DNA of 64,000 bases, from the NCBI RefSeq assembly GCF_009696005.1, contig NZ_VUMV01000001.1, forward strand, positions 552,610-616,609. The letters run 5' to 3'. This document shows positions 8,481-17,651 of this stretch, piece by piece. The stretch's first letter is position 1. Each line of letters starts with the position of its first letter. A program made the translations under genes and the position numbers. The DNA comes from Bilifractor porci (lineage in GTDB: Bacteria > Bacillota > Clostridia > Lachnospirales > Lachnospiraceae). Under the pieces are notes generated by a model. It was not told the DNA's origin. It was given only the letters and a program-made list of their open reading frames with translations, and made no database searches.

Positions 8481-9067
8481 CTGCACTTGGTTTTTGCCGT
8501 GCCGGTATGCCGGAAGGGAACCAGCCCCGCCTTGTGCAGAGCAAGCATGCAGACAGGGATCAGGATCAGCTGAAGGATAATCCCCGGCACCGCGTTCCCA
8601 AAGGCTCCGGCCAGAAACAGACTGAGCGAAAATTCACTCCCGACAGCGGCCATCAGGGCAAACATGACCATTCCCCAGACCGCCCTGCCTGCGAGCATCG
8701 CCGCAATCAAACACTTTTCCACAGCTGCCACACACTGCCACCGGGAGCGGCTGTACAGAAATCCGGAAACAAATCCGTAGGTTCCCAATTCAAATGCCAT
8801 GGCGACAGCATTGGGAAACAGGGCAGGCATTCCGAAAAGGACAGACCGGAGCAGCGGGCAGATCAGACCGACGATCAGCCCGTATCCGCTTCCGCAGACC
8901 ATCCCGCAGAGCAGCACCGGTATGTGCATCGGCAGGAGCATTTTCCCCACCTGGGGAATCTGCCCGGCCGCAAAGGGCAGAACAAGCCCGAGCGCCAGAA
9001 AAACAGAAGCCTGAACCATCTTCTTAGTTTTCTCACGTGATGATTCCGCGTTTTCCTGTTTCTTCAC
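8477..9067 (-). CDS. ECF transporter S (substrate-binding) component
   Basis: 196 residues with about six membrane helices. The N-terminal KMVQASVFLALGLVLPFAAG contains the small-residue helix used by S components to dock on EcfT; GKMLLPMHIPVLLCGMVCG and LLRSVLFGMPALFPNAVAMAFELGTYGFVSG form the binding region. S components capture a vitamin in the membrane and share the common EcfT/EcfA module, here encoded at 28.8-31.6 kb. The substrate cannot be read off; the adjacent overlapping P-loop kinase suggests a molecule phosphorylated on entry. The gene overlaps that kinase by 35 bases. Confidence 0.82.
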   Translation of the reverse strand: MKKQENAESSREKTKKMVQASVFLALGLVLPFAAGQIPQVGKMLLPMHIPVLLCGMVCGSGYGLIVGLICPLLRSVLFGMPALFPNAVAMAFELGTYGFVSGFLYSRSRWQCVAAVEKCLIAAMLAGRAVWGMVMFALMAAVGSEFSLSLFLAGAFGNAVPGIILQLILIPVCMLALHKAGLVPFRHTGTAKTKCS

Positions 9068-9713
9068 AGCGAATCACTCTCCCTTCCGCATCCAGTTCTA
9101 TCCTGAAATCCGCGTTTTTCTTCGGATCCAGTTCCTGAAAATAATGCTTTTCCATCGGTATCCAAAGATCCAGAAAGTTCTGGTAATTTGTCCCCTCCCT
9201 GGCCTCCAGCCGACTCTTCTGCAGCCGGTCCGCGACGGAAAGAAAAAAGGTCAGATCAAAATAAGACCGGACCCGGGGATGCAGGCTGTACGTTCCCTCT
9301 ACAATGGCAAACGAAGCAGCTTCTCTGTTGTCTTTTACCATTTTATCTTGCCGGCAGTTATAGCGAAAAGTCCTCACGGCCTGTCCGCGCGACAGCGGCA
9401 GCAGCACCTCTCTCTCCAGGCGGCAGAGATCCATGTTCCCCGCGCAGATATTTTTCCAGTCCGCCTCTCTCTGCGAGAAGGGCAGATAATAGTCATCCAT
9501 ATGGAAAACAGGAATTTCCAGAATCTGTCCCAGCCGGTTCGCCAGTGTCGTCTTCCCGCTGCCGCACATGCCGTCCATTCCAACCAACCCTCTCCGGCAG
9601 CCCTTCATCCATATTCGGATGACAGAAGCCAGAAAATCGGCGCCGGCCACTTCCCCGGTATTTATATTCTCTAAATCGTATAAATCTGTAATTTTGTCTT
9701 TTTCCTTCTCCAT
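9033..9713 (-). CDS. Uridine-kinase-like P-loop kinase
   Basis: About 226 residues. Walker A is GMDGMCGSGKTTLANRL; the HMDDYYLPF motif with its conserved Asp pair, the RFNCR-like RTFRYNCRQDK and IVEGTYSLHP are those of the uridine/phosphoribulokinase/pantothenate kinase superfamily. The predicted reaction is ATP-dependent phosphorylation of a small alcohol. Its 3' end overlaps the ECF S component, so the two probably act in uptake and trapping of the same compound. The start is uncertain: ATG 9713 lacks a good ribosome site, while an in-frame TTG at 9731 has GGTGAG close in front. Confidence 0.8.
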   Translation of the reverse strand: MEKEKDKITDLYDLENINTGEVAGADFLASVIRIWMKGCRRGLVGMDGMCGSGKTTLANRLGQILEIPVFHMDDYYLPFSQREADWKNICAGNMDLCRLEREVLLPLSRGQAVRTFRYNCRQDKMVKDNREAASFAIVEGTYSLHPRVRSYFDLTFFLSVADRLQKSRLEAREGTNYQNFLDLWIPMEKHYFQELDPKKNADFRIELDAEGRVIRCEETGKRGIIT

Positions 9714-9816
9714 TCTGGCTACAGTATACAAAATCTCACCGATTTCGTCCAGACAGAAGAGCTGCTATTAAATTTATGAGTAAAAACACGTTACTGTTCA
9801 AACGTCGTCTTTTTCC

Positions 9817-9856
9817 TTGTTATTATGATAAAATAATGATATTATATTGATAATAA
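9817..9856 (+). promoter_or_regulatory. Promoter/operator of the toxin-antitoxin pair
   Basis: TTGTTA at 9817, 17-base spacer, TATTAT at 9840. A palindrome ATAAT-GAT-ATTAT (9833-9845) covers the -10, and TTATTA/TAATAA arms flank the region, as expected for autorepression by a Phd/YefM antitoxin. Confidence 0.6.
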
Positions 9857-9869
9857 AGGAGGAATAACT

Positions 9870-10136
9870 ATGATCAACATCCGTCCCGTATCTGATCTCA
9901 GAAACAAGTTCCCTGAACTTGAAGAAGCTGTCATGGAATCAAATGAACCTGTCTTTCTCACGAAAAACGGTTATGGTACCATGGTCCTGTTAAGCATCGA
10001 ACAGTACTCCGCGCTCACCGACGATACAGAACGTAAGCTTGACGAAGCCGATGCAGCAGCAGTGAAATCGGACAGGCGATACTCCGAAGCGGAAGTCTTC
10101 GGCAGAGTAAGGACCCGCATCCGTGAAAAAGTATAA
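9870..10136 (+). CDS. Phd/YefM-family antitoxin
   Basis: 88 residues. The N-terminus MINIRPVSDLRNKFPELEEAVMESNEPVFLTKNGYGTMVLLSIEQY is the classic Phd/YefM DNA-binding fold; the charged C-terminal half (residues 50-88) is the toxin-binding tail. AAAGGAGG precedes the ATG. The toxin start lies inside the last codons of this gene. The antitoxin neutralises the toxin and, with it, represses the shared promoter. Confidence 0.9.
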   Translation: MINIRPVSDLRNKFPELEEAVMESNEPVFLTKNGYGTMVLLSIEQYSALTDDTERKLDEADAAAVKSDRRYSEAEVFGRVRTRIREKV

Positions 10137-10437
10137 GCTGTCATTTCTTCCCCTTTTTGAAGAAGATCTGAATGAGATTGTGGATTATATCACAACAGAT
10201 CTCCAGAACCCAAGCGCCGCAGATCGTCTGGTTGATGACATCGAATCTGCAATTCGGAATCGTCTTGAAGCACCGCTGTCATTTGCGCCGTTTCACTCAT
10301 CCAAGAAACGACCACATCCATATTACAGAATCAACGTGAGAAATTTCTCCGTTTTTTATGTCGTCATCGATGACACCATGGAAGTGCGACGTGTTCTATA
10401 TTCCAAGCGTGATCTGGAAAAACTGCTGAATGACTGA
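10123..10437 (+). CDS. RelE/ParE-family toxin
   Basis: 104 residues. YKLSFLPLFEEDLNEIVDYI, SAADRLVDDIESAI, PYYRINVRNFSVFYVVIDDTMEVRRVLYSKRDLEKLL match the ParE/RelE fold. The start is a GTG overlapping the antitoxin by 14 bases, so the toxin is translationally coupled. RelE members cut ribosome-bound mRNA, ParE members inhibit gyrase; the long central helix and the YYR...Y pattern lean toward ParE, but this is not certain. Confidence 0.85.
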   Translation: MKKYKLSFLPLFEEDLNEIVDYITTDLQNPSAADRLVDDIESAIRNRLEAPLSFAPFHSSKKRPHPYYRINVRNFSVFYVVIDDTMEVRRVLYSKRDLEKLLND

Positions 10438-10560
10438 TTTCCATAATGGCAAACCAGACCGACTTTCACATTTTCCCAGCCAGAAAAAGCGGCACCCGCC
10501 TCTCTTTTCAGAAAGACTGATGCCGCAGAAATGGCTTAAACGGGCTTTTCCGGCTCATTT

Positions 10561-12027
10561 CTAGTTCTGCCGAACTAGCAGAGCGACTGTCTCGATGTGC
10601 TGGCTGTCGGGGAACAAATCTACGCAGGTGTACCGCTTCATCCTGTACCCTTGTTCCGTAAAAGCAGAAAGATCTCTGGCAAGACTGGTTGCCTTGCAGG
10701 AAATGTAGATAATCTCCGGAACCTGGTAGGCCAGAATCTTTGGAAGAGCCTTTGGATGTATGCCGTCCCTGGGCGGATCCAGCACAATCAGATCCGGTTT
10801 CTCCCGAATCTCATCCAGCACCTTCAGCACATCCCCCGCAAGGAAACTGCAGTTATCCAGACCGTTCCGGACAGCATTTTCGGCGGCGGCCTCTACTGCC
10901 TCCTCCACAATTTCCACCCCGATTACTTTTCCGGCTGCCGGGGCAAGAACCTGTGCGATTGTTCCTGTTCCACTGTAAAGATCGAAAACGGTTTTTCCCT
11001 CCGCATCCTCCAGGTAATCGCGAACGACCGAATATAAAATTTCTGCCCCGCGCGAATTGGTCTGGAAGAAAGAAAACGGGGTGATCTTAAACTGAAGTCC
11101 AAGCAGGGATTCTGTCAGATAATCCTTGCCGTACAGAAGATCGGTTCTGTCACTTTTAACCGCATCTGCGACAGAATCATTTACCGTATGGAGAATGCCT
11201 GTTATGTTTCCGTCAAGCTTCAGCTCCAGAAGCATTTCGCAGAACTTCTGCAAGTCCCGTGCCTCCTGTGTCCCCGCTTCTCCGTTCCCGGATCCCACTC
11301 TCTTCTGCCCTTCCTGGGGCAACGGTCTCTCCGCGCCGTCGGAGGACAGGTACTGAGAGCTGGTCACCAGATCAACAAGGATGCTTCCGTCCGCCTCGGA
11401 GCGCCGCAGGAGCAGATGCCGCAGATATCCTTCATGTGATATTTTGTGATAATACCCCCATTCCATCTGCCTGCAGAACCCCAGGACAGCTTCCAGAATC
11501 CGGTTAAAGTCCTGGGCCACAATCTGGCAGTCGGAAGCCGTCAGGATATCATAGGTACTGTTCCGTTTATGCAGTCCCAGAGTCAGCGGTCCCCCTTTGG
11601 TGCTGTCTCCAAAAGAGTACTCCATTTTATTCCGATATCCGCATCTGGATGGGCTGGGATGCACCGGCTCAAACAAAACCGAGGCCGGATCCTGTCCGGC
11701 GTCCCGCAGGGCTCCCTCCATCAGACGGCGGATCTGCTGTTCCTTCATCTGCAGCTGAGAGGAATACTCCATGGTCCGGTAAAGACAGCCGCCGCAGTCC
11801 GGAAAAAGACTGCATCCGGCGGCGCTGGTCTCCATGGGGGAGTGCCGCAGCACCTCCAGGAGAGCCGCTTCGACCCTCCCGGCCTTCTTTTTATTCACTC
11901 TGCAGCGCACCTCCTGTCCGGGGATTGCGTTTTTGACGATAATCTCTTTCCCGTCCGCTTTCAGAATTCCTTTATTCGGGAAATCGACTCTCTCGATGGT
12001 TCCTTCGACCATATCTCCTTTTTTCAT
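10561..12027 (-). CDS. rlmD: 23S rRNA (uracil-5-)-methyltransferase RlmD/RlmCD type
   Basis: 488 residues. N-terminal TRAM domain (GDMVEGTIERVDFPNKGI, residues 1-60), iron-sulfur cysteines in CSLFPDCGGC, then the SAM-binding VFDLYSGTGTIAQVLAP, LDPPRDGIHPKAL and the catalytic-region ISCKATSLARDL. It methylates uridine C5 in 23S rRNA. An insertion of about 30 residues rich in Gly/Glu/Gln (after YLSSDGAERPL) separates two halves of the middle domain. I start at ATG 12027 (GAAAGG six bases ahead) rather than the TTG two codons earlier. Confidence 0.9.
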   Translation of the reverse strand: MKKGDMVEGTIERVDFPNKGILKADGKEIIVKNAIPGQEVRCRVNKKKAGRVEAALLEVLRHSPMETSAAGCSLFPDCGGCLYRTMEYSSQLQMKEQQIRRLMEGALRDAGQDPASVLFEPVHPSPSRCGYRNKMEYSFGDSTKGGPLTLGLHKRNSTYDILTASDCQIVAQDFNRILEAVLGFCRQMEWGYYHKISHEGYLRHLLLRRSEADGSILVDLVTSSQYLSSDGAERPLPQEGQKRVGSGNGEAGTQEARDLQKFCEMLLELKLDGNITGILHTVNDSVADAVKSDRTDLLYGKDYLTESLLGLQFKITPFSFFQTNSRGAEILYSVVRDYLEDAEGKTVFDLYSGTGTIAQVLAPAAGKVIGVEIVEEAVEAAAENAVRNGLDNCSFLAGDVLKVLDEIREKPDLIVLDPPRDGIHPKALPKILAYQVPEIIYISCKATSLARDLSAFTEQGYRMKRYTCVDLFPDSQHIETVALLVRQN

Positions 12028-12194
12028 AGACAACCTTTCATTCTACTGTTTGGTATACCTGCAGCTCTCCCAGAATCTATGCATTCCTCACAATCCCGGC
12101 CATATCCGCCGACAATGCACGTCTGCCGGAAATGCTTACATGATTTTCGCCCTTCCTGGAGAAATAATACGCACCTTTTCGGAATCTGCTGACC

Positions 12195-12227
12195 GAAAAA
12201 AATCCGATGCGGAAAGGCACCGGATTT
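12195..12227 (-). terminator. Rho-independent terminator after the small membrane protein gene
   Basis: Minus strand stem AAATCCGGTGC / GCATCGGATTT (one G-T pair), 6-base loop, followed by a run of T, 26 bases after the 12254 stop. Confidence 0.85.
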
Positions 12228-12253
12228 GCATTCTGATAAAAACGTATGGATCA

Positions 12254-12652
12254 TTATTTTTCTGGAGAGACGCTGCTTTTTACCTTTTCAACGGTATCGG
12301 TAAAAACATCCTTAACTGCCTCTGCCTTATCTGAAACAACGCCCTTTACTTCCTCTACCTTGGCGGCGGCAGCCTCCCGGACGTCATTCACACGCTGGGA
12401 AACCGACTTTTTTTCTTTTTCCTCTTTCATGTCTTCGTCTTCAAAGTAATCATCAAAATCATCCTTGAAGTCTTCGTCGTCATAATCCTCCAGGTAATTC
12501 GGAGTGAAATAACGGTAAATGGCATAAACTGCCCCTGCTGCCGCGGCAATCGACACCAGTACGGTCAGCACCAGCTGGAACGGGTGAAATGTTTTCTCTT
12601 CTTTTTTATTCTGCTGATTCAGAAGATCGATTAATTCCTGTATTTTATCCAT
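12254..12652 (-). CDS. Small single-pass membrane protein, YtxH-like, function unknown
   Basis: 132 residues. A short cytoplasmic N-terminus (MDKIQELIDLLNQQNKK), one membrane helix (LVLTVLVSIAAAAGAVYAIYRYF, about residues 27-50), an acidic stretch (DYDDEDFKDDFDDYFEDEDMKEE) and a C-terminal amphipathic helix with repeated AAAKVEEVKGVVSDKAEAVKDVF spacing, as in YtxH or apolipoprotein-like stress proteins. The ATG at 12652 has AGGTGG eight bases in front; a GTG four codons earlier is less likely. It stands alone with its own terminator. I do not know its function. Confidence 0.7.
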   Translation of the reverse strand: MDKIQELIDLLNQQNKKEEKTFHPFQLVLTVLVSIAAAAGAVYAIYRYFTPNYLEDYDDEDFKDDFDDYFEDEDMKEEKEKKSVSQRVNDVREAAAAKVEEVKGVVSDKAEAVKDVFTDTVEKVKSSVSPEK

Positions 12653-12898
12653 GTTGTATGCCACCTTTCTGTCAAATTCCGATCAAATGAAGTATAACAC
12701 ATTTACCAGTTATTCGCCAATATCTGTTTTGTATTTGTGCAATTATTCTTCTCTGCCCGGCGGACTCCCGTGCCGCAAACCTCCGCTGCCTTCGGACTTC
12801 TGCTCTATGTCCTCTCACCGGCCGGAGTGAAATATATAGATAGCGATAAAAAGCCTGTTGCATTACCCGGCCTTGCATGACCGGCATTCGTATCACAG

Positions 12899-13687
12899 CT
12901 AAGTATCCATCCGATAAAATCTGCGGTATACGGCAAGTTCTCCCGCGGTTTTCCTGCTGGAATCGAATACCACCGTCCCGTCTGTCCCATCCCGCAGCAG
13001 GCCGCCCGCGGCGAGAACCCGGCGCAGCTCCCTGGCTGTGCCGTCCGCGCTGTCAAACATCGGTATATCTCCCAGCACATCTCTGATCTGTTTCCGTATA
13101 AACGGATAATGGGTGCATCCCAGCACAAGGGCGTCTGCCTTTCCCTGATAGGGATCGAGAAAGCGATGCAGGAGAGAATAGATCTCCGGGCTGTCCGGTT
13201 CTCCCTTCTCGATGGCCGCCGCCAGTCCGGGACACTCGACCGGAAGGAATTCTGTTTTTCCGGCAAGCCGCTCGGAGAGGCTTCTGAATTTTTCCAGATG
13301 GAGCGTCACCGGCGTCGCCATGACCAGCACTCGGCTGTCCGGATATTGCTCCGCCGCGGGTTTAATGGCCGGCTCCACGCCGATAATCGGCAGCTGCGGA
13401 TACCTCTTGCGCAATAAAGCGCCGGCAGCGCTGGTAGCCGTATTGCACGCGATGACCAGCGCTTTCACGCCTCCCCAGAGCATTTTTTCCGCGATGAAAA
13501 GGCTGAGCTGCCGGACTTCCTCCACCGTTTTTTCCCCGTAGGGCGCATGGGCAGAGTCGCCGTAGTAGACAAACTTTTCTCCCGGAAGCAGTTCTGTCAT
13601 CCGCTTCAGAATGCTCACGCCCCCTACGCCGGAGTCAAATACGCCGATATATTTTTCTCTCATTACGCTATTGCTGATTCCAGACAA
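12899..13687 (-). CDS. murI: Glutamate racemase
   Basis: 262 residues. Interconverts L- and D-glutamate for peptidoglycan. FDSGVGGVSILK near residue 17, catalytic cysteines C81 (ACNTATSAAG) and C191 (GCTHYPFI), GDSAHAPYG and the IGVEPAIKPA segment are all present. The start is probably the TTG at 13687, with GGGAG six bases ahead; the ATG eight codons on has no ribosome site. It lies 29 bases after alsT in an argC-alsT-murI run, so uptake of alanine, glutamate-derived arginine synthesis and D-glutamate supply may be co-expressed. Confidence 0.94.
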   Translation of the reverse strand: MSGISNSVMREKYIGVFDSGVGGVSILKRMTELLPGEKFVYYGDSAHAPYGEKTVEEVRQLSLFIAEKMLWGGVKALVIACNTATSAAGALLRKRYPQLPIIGVEPAIKPAAEQYPDSRVLVMATPVTLHLEKFRSLSERLAGKTEFLPVECPGLAAAIEKGEPDSPEIYSLLHRFLDPYQGKADALVLGCTHYPFIRKQIRDVLGDIPMFDSADGTARELRRVLAAGGLLRDGTDGTVVFDSSRKTAGELAVYRRFYRMDT

Positions 13688-13716
13688 ATTTTTCTCCCGT
13701 TCTCCCGATCGGATCC

Positions 13717-15114
13717 TTAGTGATACAGTCCTTGATATTCTTTTGTCAGCTTTACCACCACCGGAGAAAGCAGCAGGATGGCAATCAGGTTCGGAAAGGC
13801 CATCAGTGCGTTGGACGCGTCCGCGATCGTCCAGGCCAGCCCGAGCTTGACATTTGCTCCTACAACAACAAAAATCACATAAATTGCCTGATAAACCTTT
13901 GCTCCGGTTGTCCCGAACATAAATTCAAAGCACCGGCTTCCGTAAAGGCTCCAGGACAGCAGCGTCGAATAGGCAAACATGGCGATACAAACCGCAATGA
14001 CGATGGAGGCGATTTTTGTCCCAAGCACACTTCCGAATGCAAGAATCGTGAGATCCGTGCCGGCGGTCTGTCCGTAGAACGGCTCCGCCTGTCCGGAGAT
14101 CAGAATGGCAAGGGCTGTCAGCGTACAGATGACGACTGTGTCCGCAAACACTTCAAAGACACCGTACATACCCTGCTGTACCGGGTGTTCCACATCCGCT
14201 GCAGCATGAGCAATCGGGGCAGTACCCAAGCCTGCTTCATTGGAGAATATTCCTCTCCCGAATCCGGCCTTTACCGCCTGCTGCACAGCCACGCCGGCCA
14301 GTCCTCCGCTGATCGCTTCCGGGTCAAACGCGCCTTGGAAAATCTGGGCAAAAACGCCGCCGATCCTGTCAACATTTCCGAAAACAACAACCAGGGCAGC
14401 CACAATGTACACCAGTGCCATGACCGGAACCAGCCGCTCCGTCACATTTCCGATTCTCTGCATACCTCCGAACAAAACCAGTATCGTCAGAACCGCTCCC
14501 ACGATACCGATAACCATATACAGCGCCTGCAGATCCCCCTGCGGGATGTCAGGATGAAAGGAAGTAAAAACCGCGCCAATCGACGTGGCAATCGTATTGA
14601 TCTGTGTCATGTTTCCGGTGCCGATGGCGGCGACAGAACCGAAAATACAGAACAGAACGGCCAGCCAATGCCATTTGGGTCCCAACCCGTTCTGAATATA
14701 GTACATCGGGCCTCCTACAAAGTCGCCGGAGGTATTTTTCTTGCGGAAATGCACGGCAAGAAGAATCTCCGAATACTTTGTACACATGCCGAACAAGGCA
14801 GCAATCCACATCCAGAAAATGGCTCCCGGTCCGCCTAGCGCTATGGCTCCCGCTACGCCGGCAATGTTTCCCGTTCCGACCGTCCCTGCCAGGGCAGTGC
14901 TGAGCGCCTGCACCGGAGTCAGGCTGCCCTCCTGGTTTTTCTTATGGGTAAAAAGCTGCCCGACCGTTTTTTTCATAATAAATCCGAATTTCCGGAACTG
15001 CATGAACCGAAGACGGATACTGAGGAAAACACCGGTCCCAAGCAGCAGAACCAGCATGGGAATCCCCCATACCAGAGAATCAAACTGGTTAATCAGTTCT
15101 GTTATATTTTTCAT
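13717..15114 (-). CDS. alsT: Sodium:alanine symporter (AGCS family)
   Basis: 465 residues, usual for the family, with about 10-11 membrane segments. TALAGTVGTGNIAGVAGAIALGGPGAIFWMWIAALFGM is the diagnostic AGCS motif; NEAGLGTAPIAHAA and GGMQRIGNVTERLVPVMA are also typical. Imports alanine or glycine with Na+ across the cytoplasmic membrane. GAGGGGG precedes the ATG; it follows argC by 21 bases. Confidence 0.93.
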   Translation of the reverse strand: MKNITELINQFDSLVWGIPMLVLLLGTGVFLSIRLRFMQFRKFGFIMKKTVGQLFTHKKNQEGSLTPVQALSTALAGTVGTGNIAGVAGAIALGGPGAIFWMWIAALFGMCTKYSEILLAVHFRKKNTSGDFVGGPMYYIQNGLGPKWHWLAVLFCIFGSVAAIGTGNMTQINTIATSIGAVFTSFHPDIPQGDLQALYMVIGIVGAVLTILVLFGGMQRIGNVTERLVPVMALVYIVAALVVVFGNVDRIGGVFAQIFQGAFDPEAISGGLAGVAVQQAVKAGFGRGIFSNEAGLGTAPIAHAAADVEHPVQQGMYGVFEVFADTVVICTLTALAILISGQAEPFYGQTAGTDLTILAFGSVLGTKIASIVIAVCIAMFAYSTLLSWSLYGSRCFEFMFGTTGAKVYQAIYVIFVVVGANVKLGLAWTIADASNALMAFPNLIAILLLSPVVVKLTKEYQGLYH

Positions 15115-15135
15115 TTTTCCCCCTCAGCTGTCTGC

Positions 15136-16071
15136 TTATTCCAGGCCGACGGTCTCATCCAGACCGAGCATGATATTCATATTCTGGACGGCCGCCCCGG
15201 AAGCCCCTTTTCCCAGGTTATCAAAAAGCGCTGTGACGCAGGTCTGGTCCTCGTGTCCGTGAACCAGAATTTCCAGGCGATTGGTTCCCGCAAGCGTATT
15301 GGCGTAAATGGTTTTCCTGCCTTCCCCAAACGGGAGAACGCGCACAAAATGCTCCTTCTGATAATATTCCTGCAGGCGCGCGCAGATCTGCTCCGCTGTC
15401 GGCGTATTTTTAAGCAGGCGGTTCTGAAGAAGAATGGTTGTCGCCATCCCTTTATAATAGTCATCAACCACCGGAAGAAACACAGGCGGAAAGGCCAGCC
15501 CCGTCATTTTCTGCATCTCCGGGACATGCTTGTGTTTCAGACTCAGTCCGTAAATGCCCGGAGACGCCAGCCGCGGACCCCGGTCCGTCTGTTCATACTC
15601 CGCGATCATTTTCTTCCCCCCGCCGGAATAACCGGTAAGAGAATAGCAGGTGACCGGGTAATCCTCCGGCAGAATCCCCATGCGGACCAAGGGTGCTGTG
15701 ACAGAAATAAATCCGGTCGCATGACATCCCGGATTTGCCACCCTCCTGCTGTTTGCAATGGCAGTTCTCTGCTCCGGGGAATATTCCGGGAAACCGTAGG
15801 TCCAGCCTTCCGCCGTCCTGTGCGCTGTGGAAGCATCTATGACACGGACATGCGGATTTTCAATCATGGAGACAGCCTCTCTTGCCCCGTCATCCGGCAG
15901 GCAGAGAAAGACAATATCCGCCGCGTTCAGATACTTCTTCCTTTCCTCCGGGTCATGTCTTTTCTCTTCCGCAATGCGCAGCAGCTCCAGATCCTCTCTG
16001 GCGCCGATCCGATCATAAATCTGCAGACCGGTCGTTCCGCTCTGCCCGTCAATATATACCTTTGTCTTCAT
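15136..16071 (-). CDS. argC: N-acetyl-gamma-glutamyl-phosphate reductase, short (type 2)
   Basis: 311 residues, the short ArgC class. NADPH-binding start KVYIDGQSGTTGLQIYDRI, the DIVFLCLPDDGARE segment, catalytic cysteine in ANPGCHATGF, and the SLTGYSGGGKKMI and HKHVPEM motifs. It makes N-acetylglutamate semialdehyde in arginine synthesis. No other arg gene is nearby, which is unusual for an argC, although the type 2 class is often outside the arg cluster. GGGGAGAG precedes the ATG. Confidence 0.93.
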   Translation of the reverse strand: MKTKVYIDGQSGTTGLQIYDRIGAREDLELLRIAEEKRHDPEERKKYLNAADIVFLCLPDDGAREAVSMIENPHVRVIDASTAHRTAEGWTYGFPEYSPEQRTAIANSRRVANPGCHATGFISVTAPLVRMGILPEDYPVTCYSLTGYSGGGKKMIAEYEQTDRGPRLASPGIYGLSLKHKHVPEMQKMTGLAFPPVFLPVVDDYYKGMATTILLQNRLLKNTPTAEQICARLQEYYQKEHFVRVLPFGEGRKTIYANTLAGTNRLEILVHGHEDQTCVTALFDNLGKGASGAAVQNMNIMLGLDETVGLE

Positions 16072-16130
16072 AAAAGATCTCTCCCCTGCAGGATGTATAA
16101 AACCTTCAAACCAAACTTATGCAGTATAGA

Positions 16131-16188
16131 AAAAAGGCAGCCGCCGAGATTCTGCGTCTGAAACAGAAATCTTCGTATAACGACTGCC
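16131..16188 (-). terminator. Long stem-loop with T-run between mgtE and argC
   Basis: Minus strand arms GGCAGTCG / CGGCTGCC enclose a second stem AGATTTCTG / CAGAATCT and are followed by TTTTTTC. It lies 78 bases after the mgtE stop and 60 bases before argC, so it is most simply the mgtE terminator, but it could also act as an attenuator if argC has a promoter between 16189 and 16265. Confidence 0.75.
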
Positions 16189-16265
16189 CTCCCTCTTGAC
16201 TCAATTTTTGTACTTTCCTATAGTAACAAATTTGAATAAGAATGAAAAGAGTGAACTGCTCCGGA

Positions 16266-17651
16266 TTACATATGCATGACTTCCAGCAGCAGGATCCATG
16301 CAAGGCCGTAATAAGTAACTACGCCGACAAGGTCTGTGATTGTTGTGATCAGCGGACCGGAAGCAGCCGCGGGATCAACACCAATCTGTTTGAAAAACAG
16401 CGGGACAACGGTTCCGACCGCGCTGGAGATCAGCATGGCAACCACCAGGGAAATGCCGATGCATCCGGAAATGGCAAATGCGGAAGCAACCGGCATGTGC
16501 CGGAAGACCATAATATAAAACCCTATGGCAACAAGGGACAATGCTCCCAGTATTAATCCGTTAAAGGTACCGCAGGTGATTTCCTTACCGATCAGGTGGA
16601 GTTTTTCCTTTCCTGTCAGCTTTTCGTCACACAGAACCCGGATGGTCACCGCCAAAGACTGGGTGCCGACATTTCCGGACATATCCAGGATAAGGGACTG
16701 GAAGGTCATGACGATCGTGAGCTGGGCAACCACCTTTTCAAAAACACTGACGACGCTGGAAACTCCCATGCCGAGAAACAGCAGAAGAATCAGCCATGGC
16801 ATTCTCTTCTTGATGCTTTCTCTCAGTGGCTCGTTCAGATCTTCCTCTGCTGTCAGACCACCCAGCTTTGCGTAATCCTCTCCCATCTCGTCATCAATCA
16901 CTTCCGCGACATCCTGCGCGGTGATCACGCCGAGGATGTGATTGTCATCCGACAGAACAGGAATAGATTCCTCCGAATAGTCCTTGATCGTCTCCAGACA
17001 GTCCTCAATCCGCTCGCTCCCGTACACATACGGATAAGCGGTGACGATGATGTCCTCCAGCTTTGAGTCCTGCCTGGCAATAATCAGCTCCTTCAGGTCG
17101 ATGGCCCCGTAATAGACCCCTTCCTCATCCAGAACGTACAGAACAGAAATATTATCATGATCGGCAGCCTGATCCACCAGGGAATGCATGGCCTCCTTGA
17201 TGGTCAGATTGCTGGTAAGGGTTACATAATTGGTAGTCATCCGGCTGGCGATCAGATCCTCGTCATAGGACGCCAGCTTCTTGATCTCCGCACGGGAGGA
17301 GTCGTCCATCAGCTCCAGCCAGGCAGTCTTTTTTACCGAATCACTCTCCTTCAGCAGATCCGCCGCATCATCGGGCTCCATCCGCTCCAGAACCCAGGCT
17401 GCCTTCCGGAGATCCATCTCTTCCAGATACTGGTCCGCGCCGTCTGCGTACTCCATGACCTCTGCCAGTGTATCCATAGGAAGCAGCCGGTAAAGATTTT
17501 CCCTCTCCTTCAGCTGCAGATCCGGCAAAACCTGCGCGATATCATTGGAATGATAATCCTCCAGCTTTTCCCGCATAACCTTTGGGGAATTCCTGCTCCG
17601 GATAATGTCCAGTATCTCCTGTTTGTAATCTTTATTTACTTTTTCTTCCAT
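16266..17651 (-). CDS. mgtE: Magnesium transporter MgtE
   Basis: 461 residues. Order: N-domain superhelix (residues ~15-130, NDIAQVLPDLQLKERENLYRLLP), two CBS domains (VTLTSNLTIKEAMHSL and VYGSERIEDCLETIKDYSEESIPVLSDDNHILGVIT), a connecting helix, then five membrane helices with the conserved SGNVGTQS and pore-region GPLITTITDLVGV. Mg2+ binding to the cytoplasmic domains closes the channel in this family. Start at ATG 17651 with GGGAGG six bases ahead. I looked for an M-box leader upstream and found none. Confidence 0.94.
   Translation of the reverse strand: MEEKVNKDYKQEILDIIRSRNSPKVMREKLEDYHSNDIAQVLPDLQLKERENLYRLLPMDTLAEVMEYADGADQYLEEMDLRKAAWVLERMEPDDAADLLKESDSVKKTAWLELMDDSSRAEIKKLASYDEDLIASRMTTNYVTLTSNLTIKEAMHSLVDQAADHDNISVLYVLDEEGVYYGAIDLKELIIARQDSKLEDIIVTAYPYVYGSERIEDCLETIKDYSEESIPVLSDDNHILGVITAQDVAEVIDDEMGEDYAKLGGLTAEEDLNEPLRESIKKRMPWLILLLFLGMGVSSVVSVFEKVVAQLTIVMTFQSLILDMSGNVGTQSLAVTIRVLCDEKLTGKEKLHLIGKEITCGTFNGLILGALSLVAIGFYIMVFRHMPVASAFAISGCIGISLVVAMLISSAVGTVVPLFFKQIGVDPAAASGPLITTITDLVGVVTYYGLAWILLLEVMHM

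Noticed and set aside
12665..12898. Terminator after murI
   Set aside because: Only weak CCGG-type pairing without a T-run is visible.
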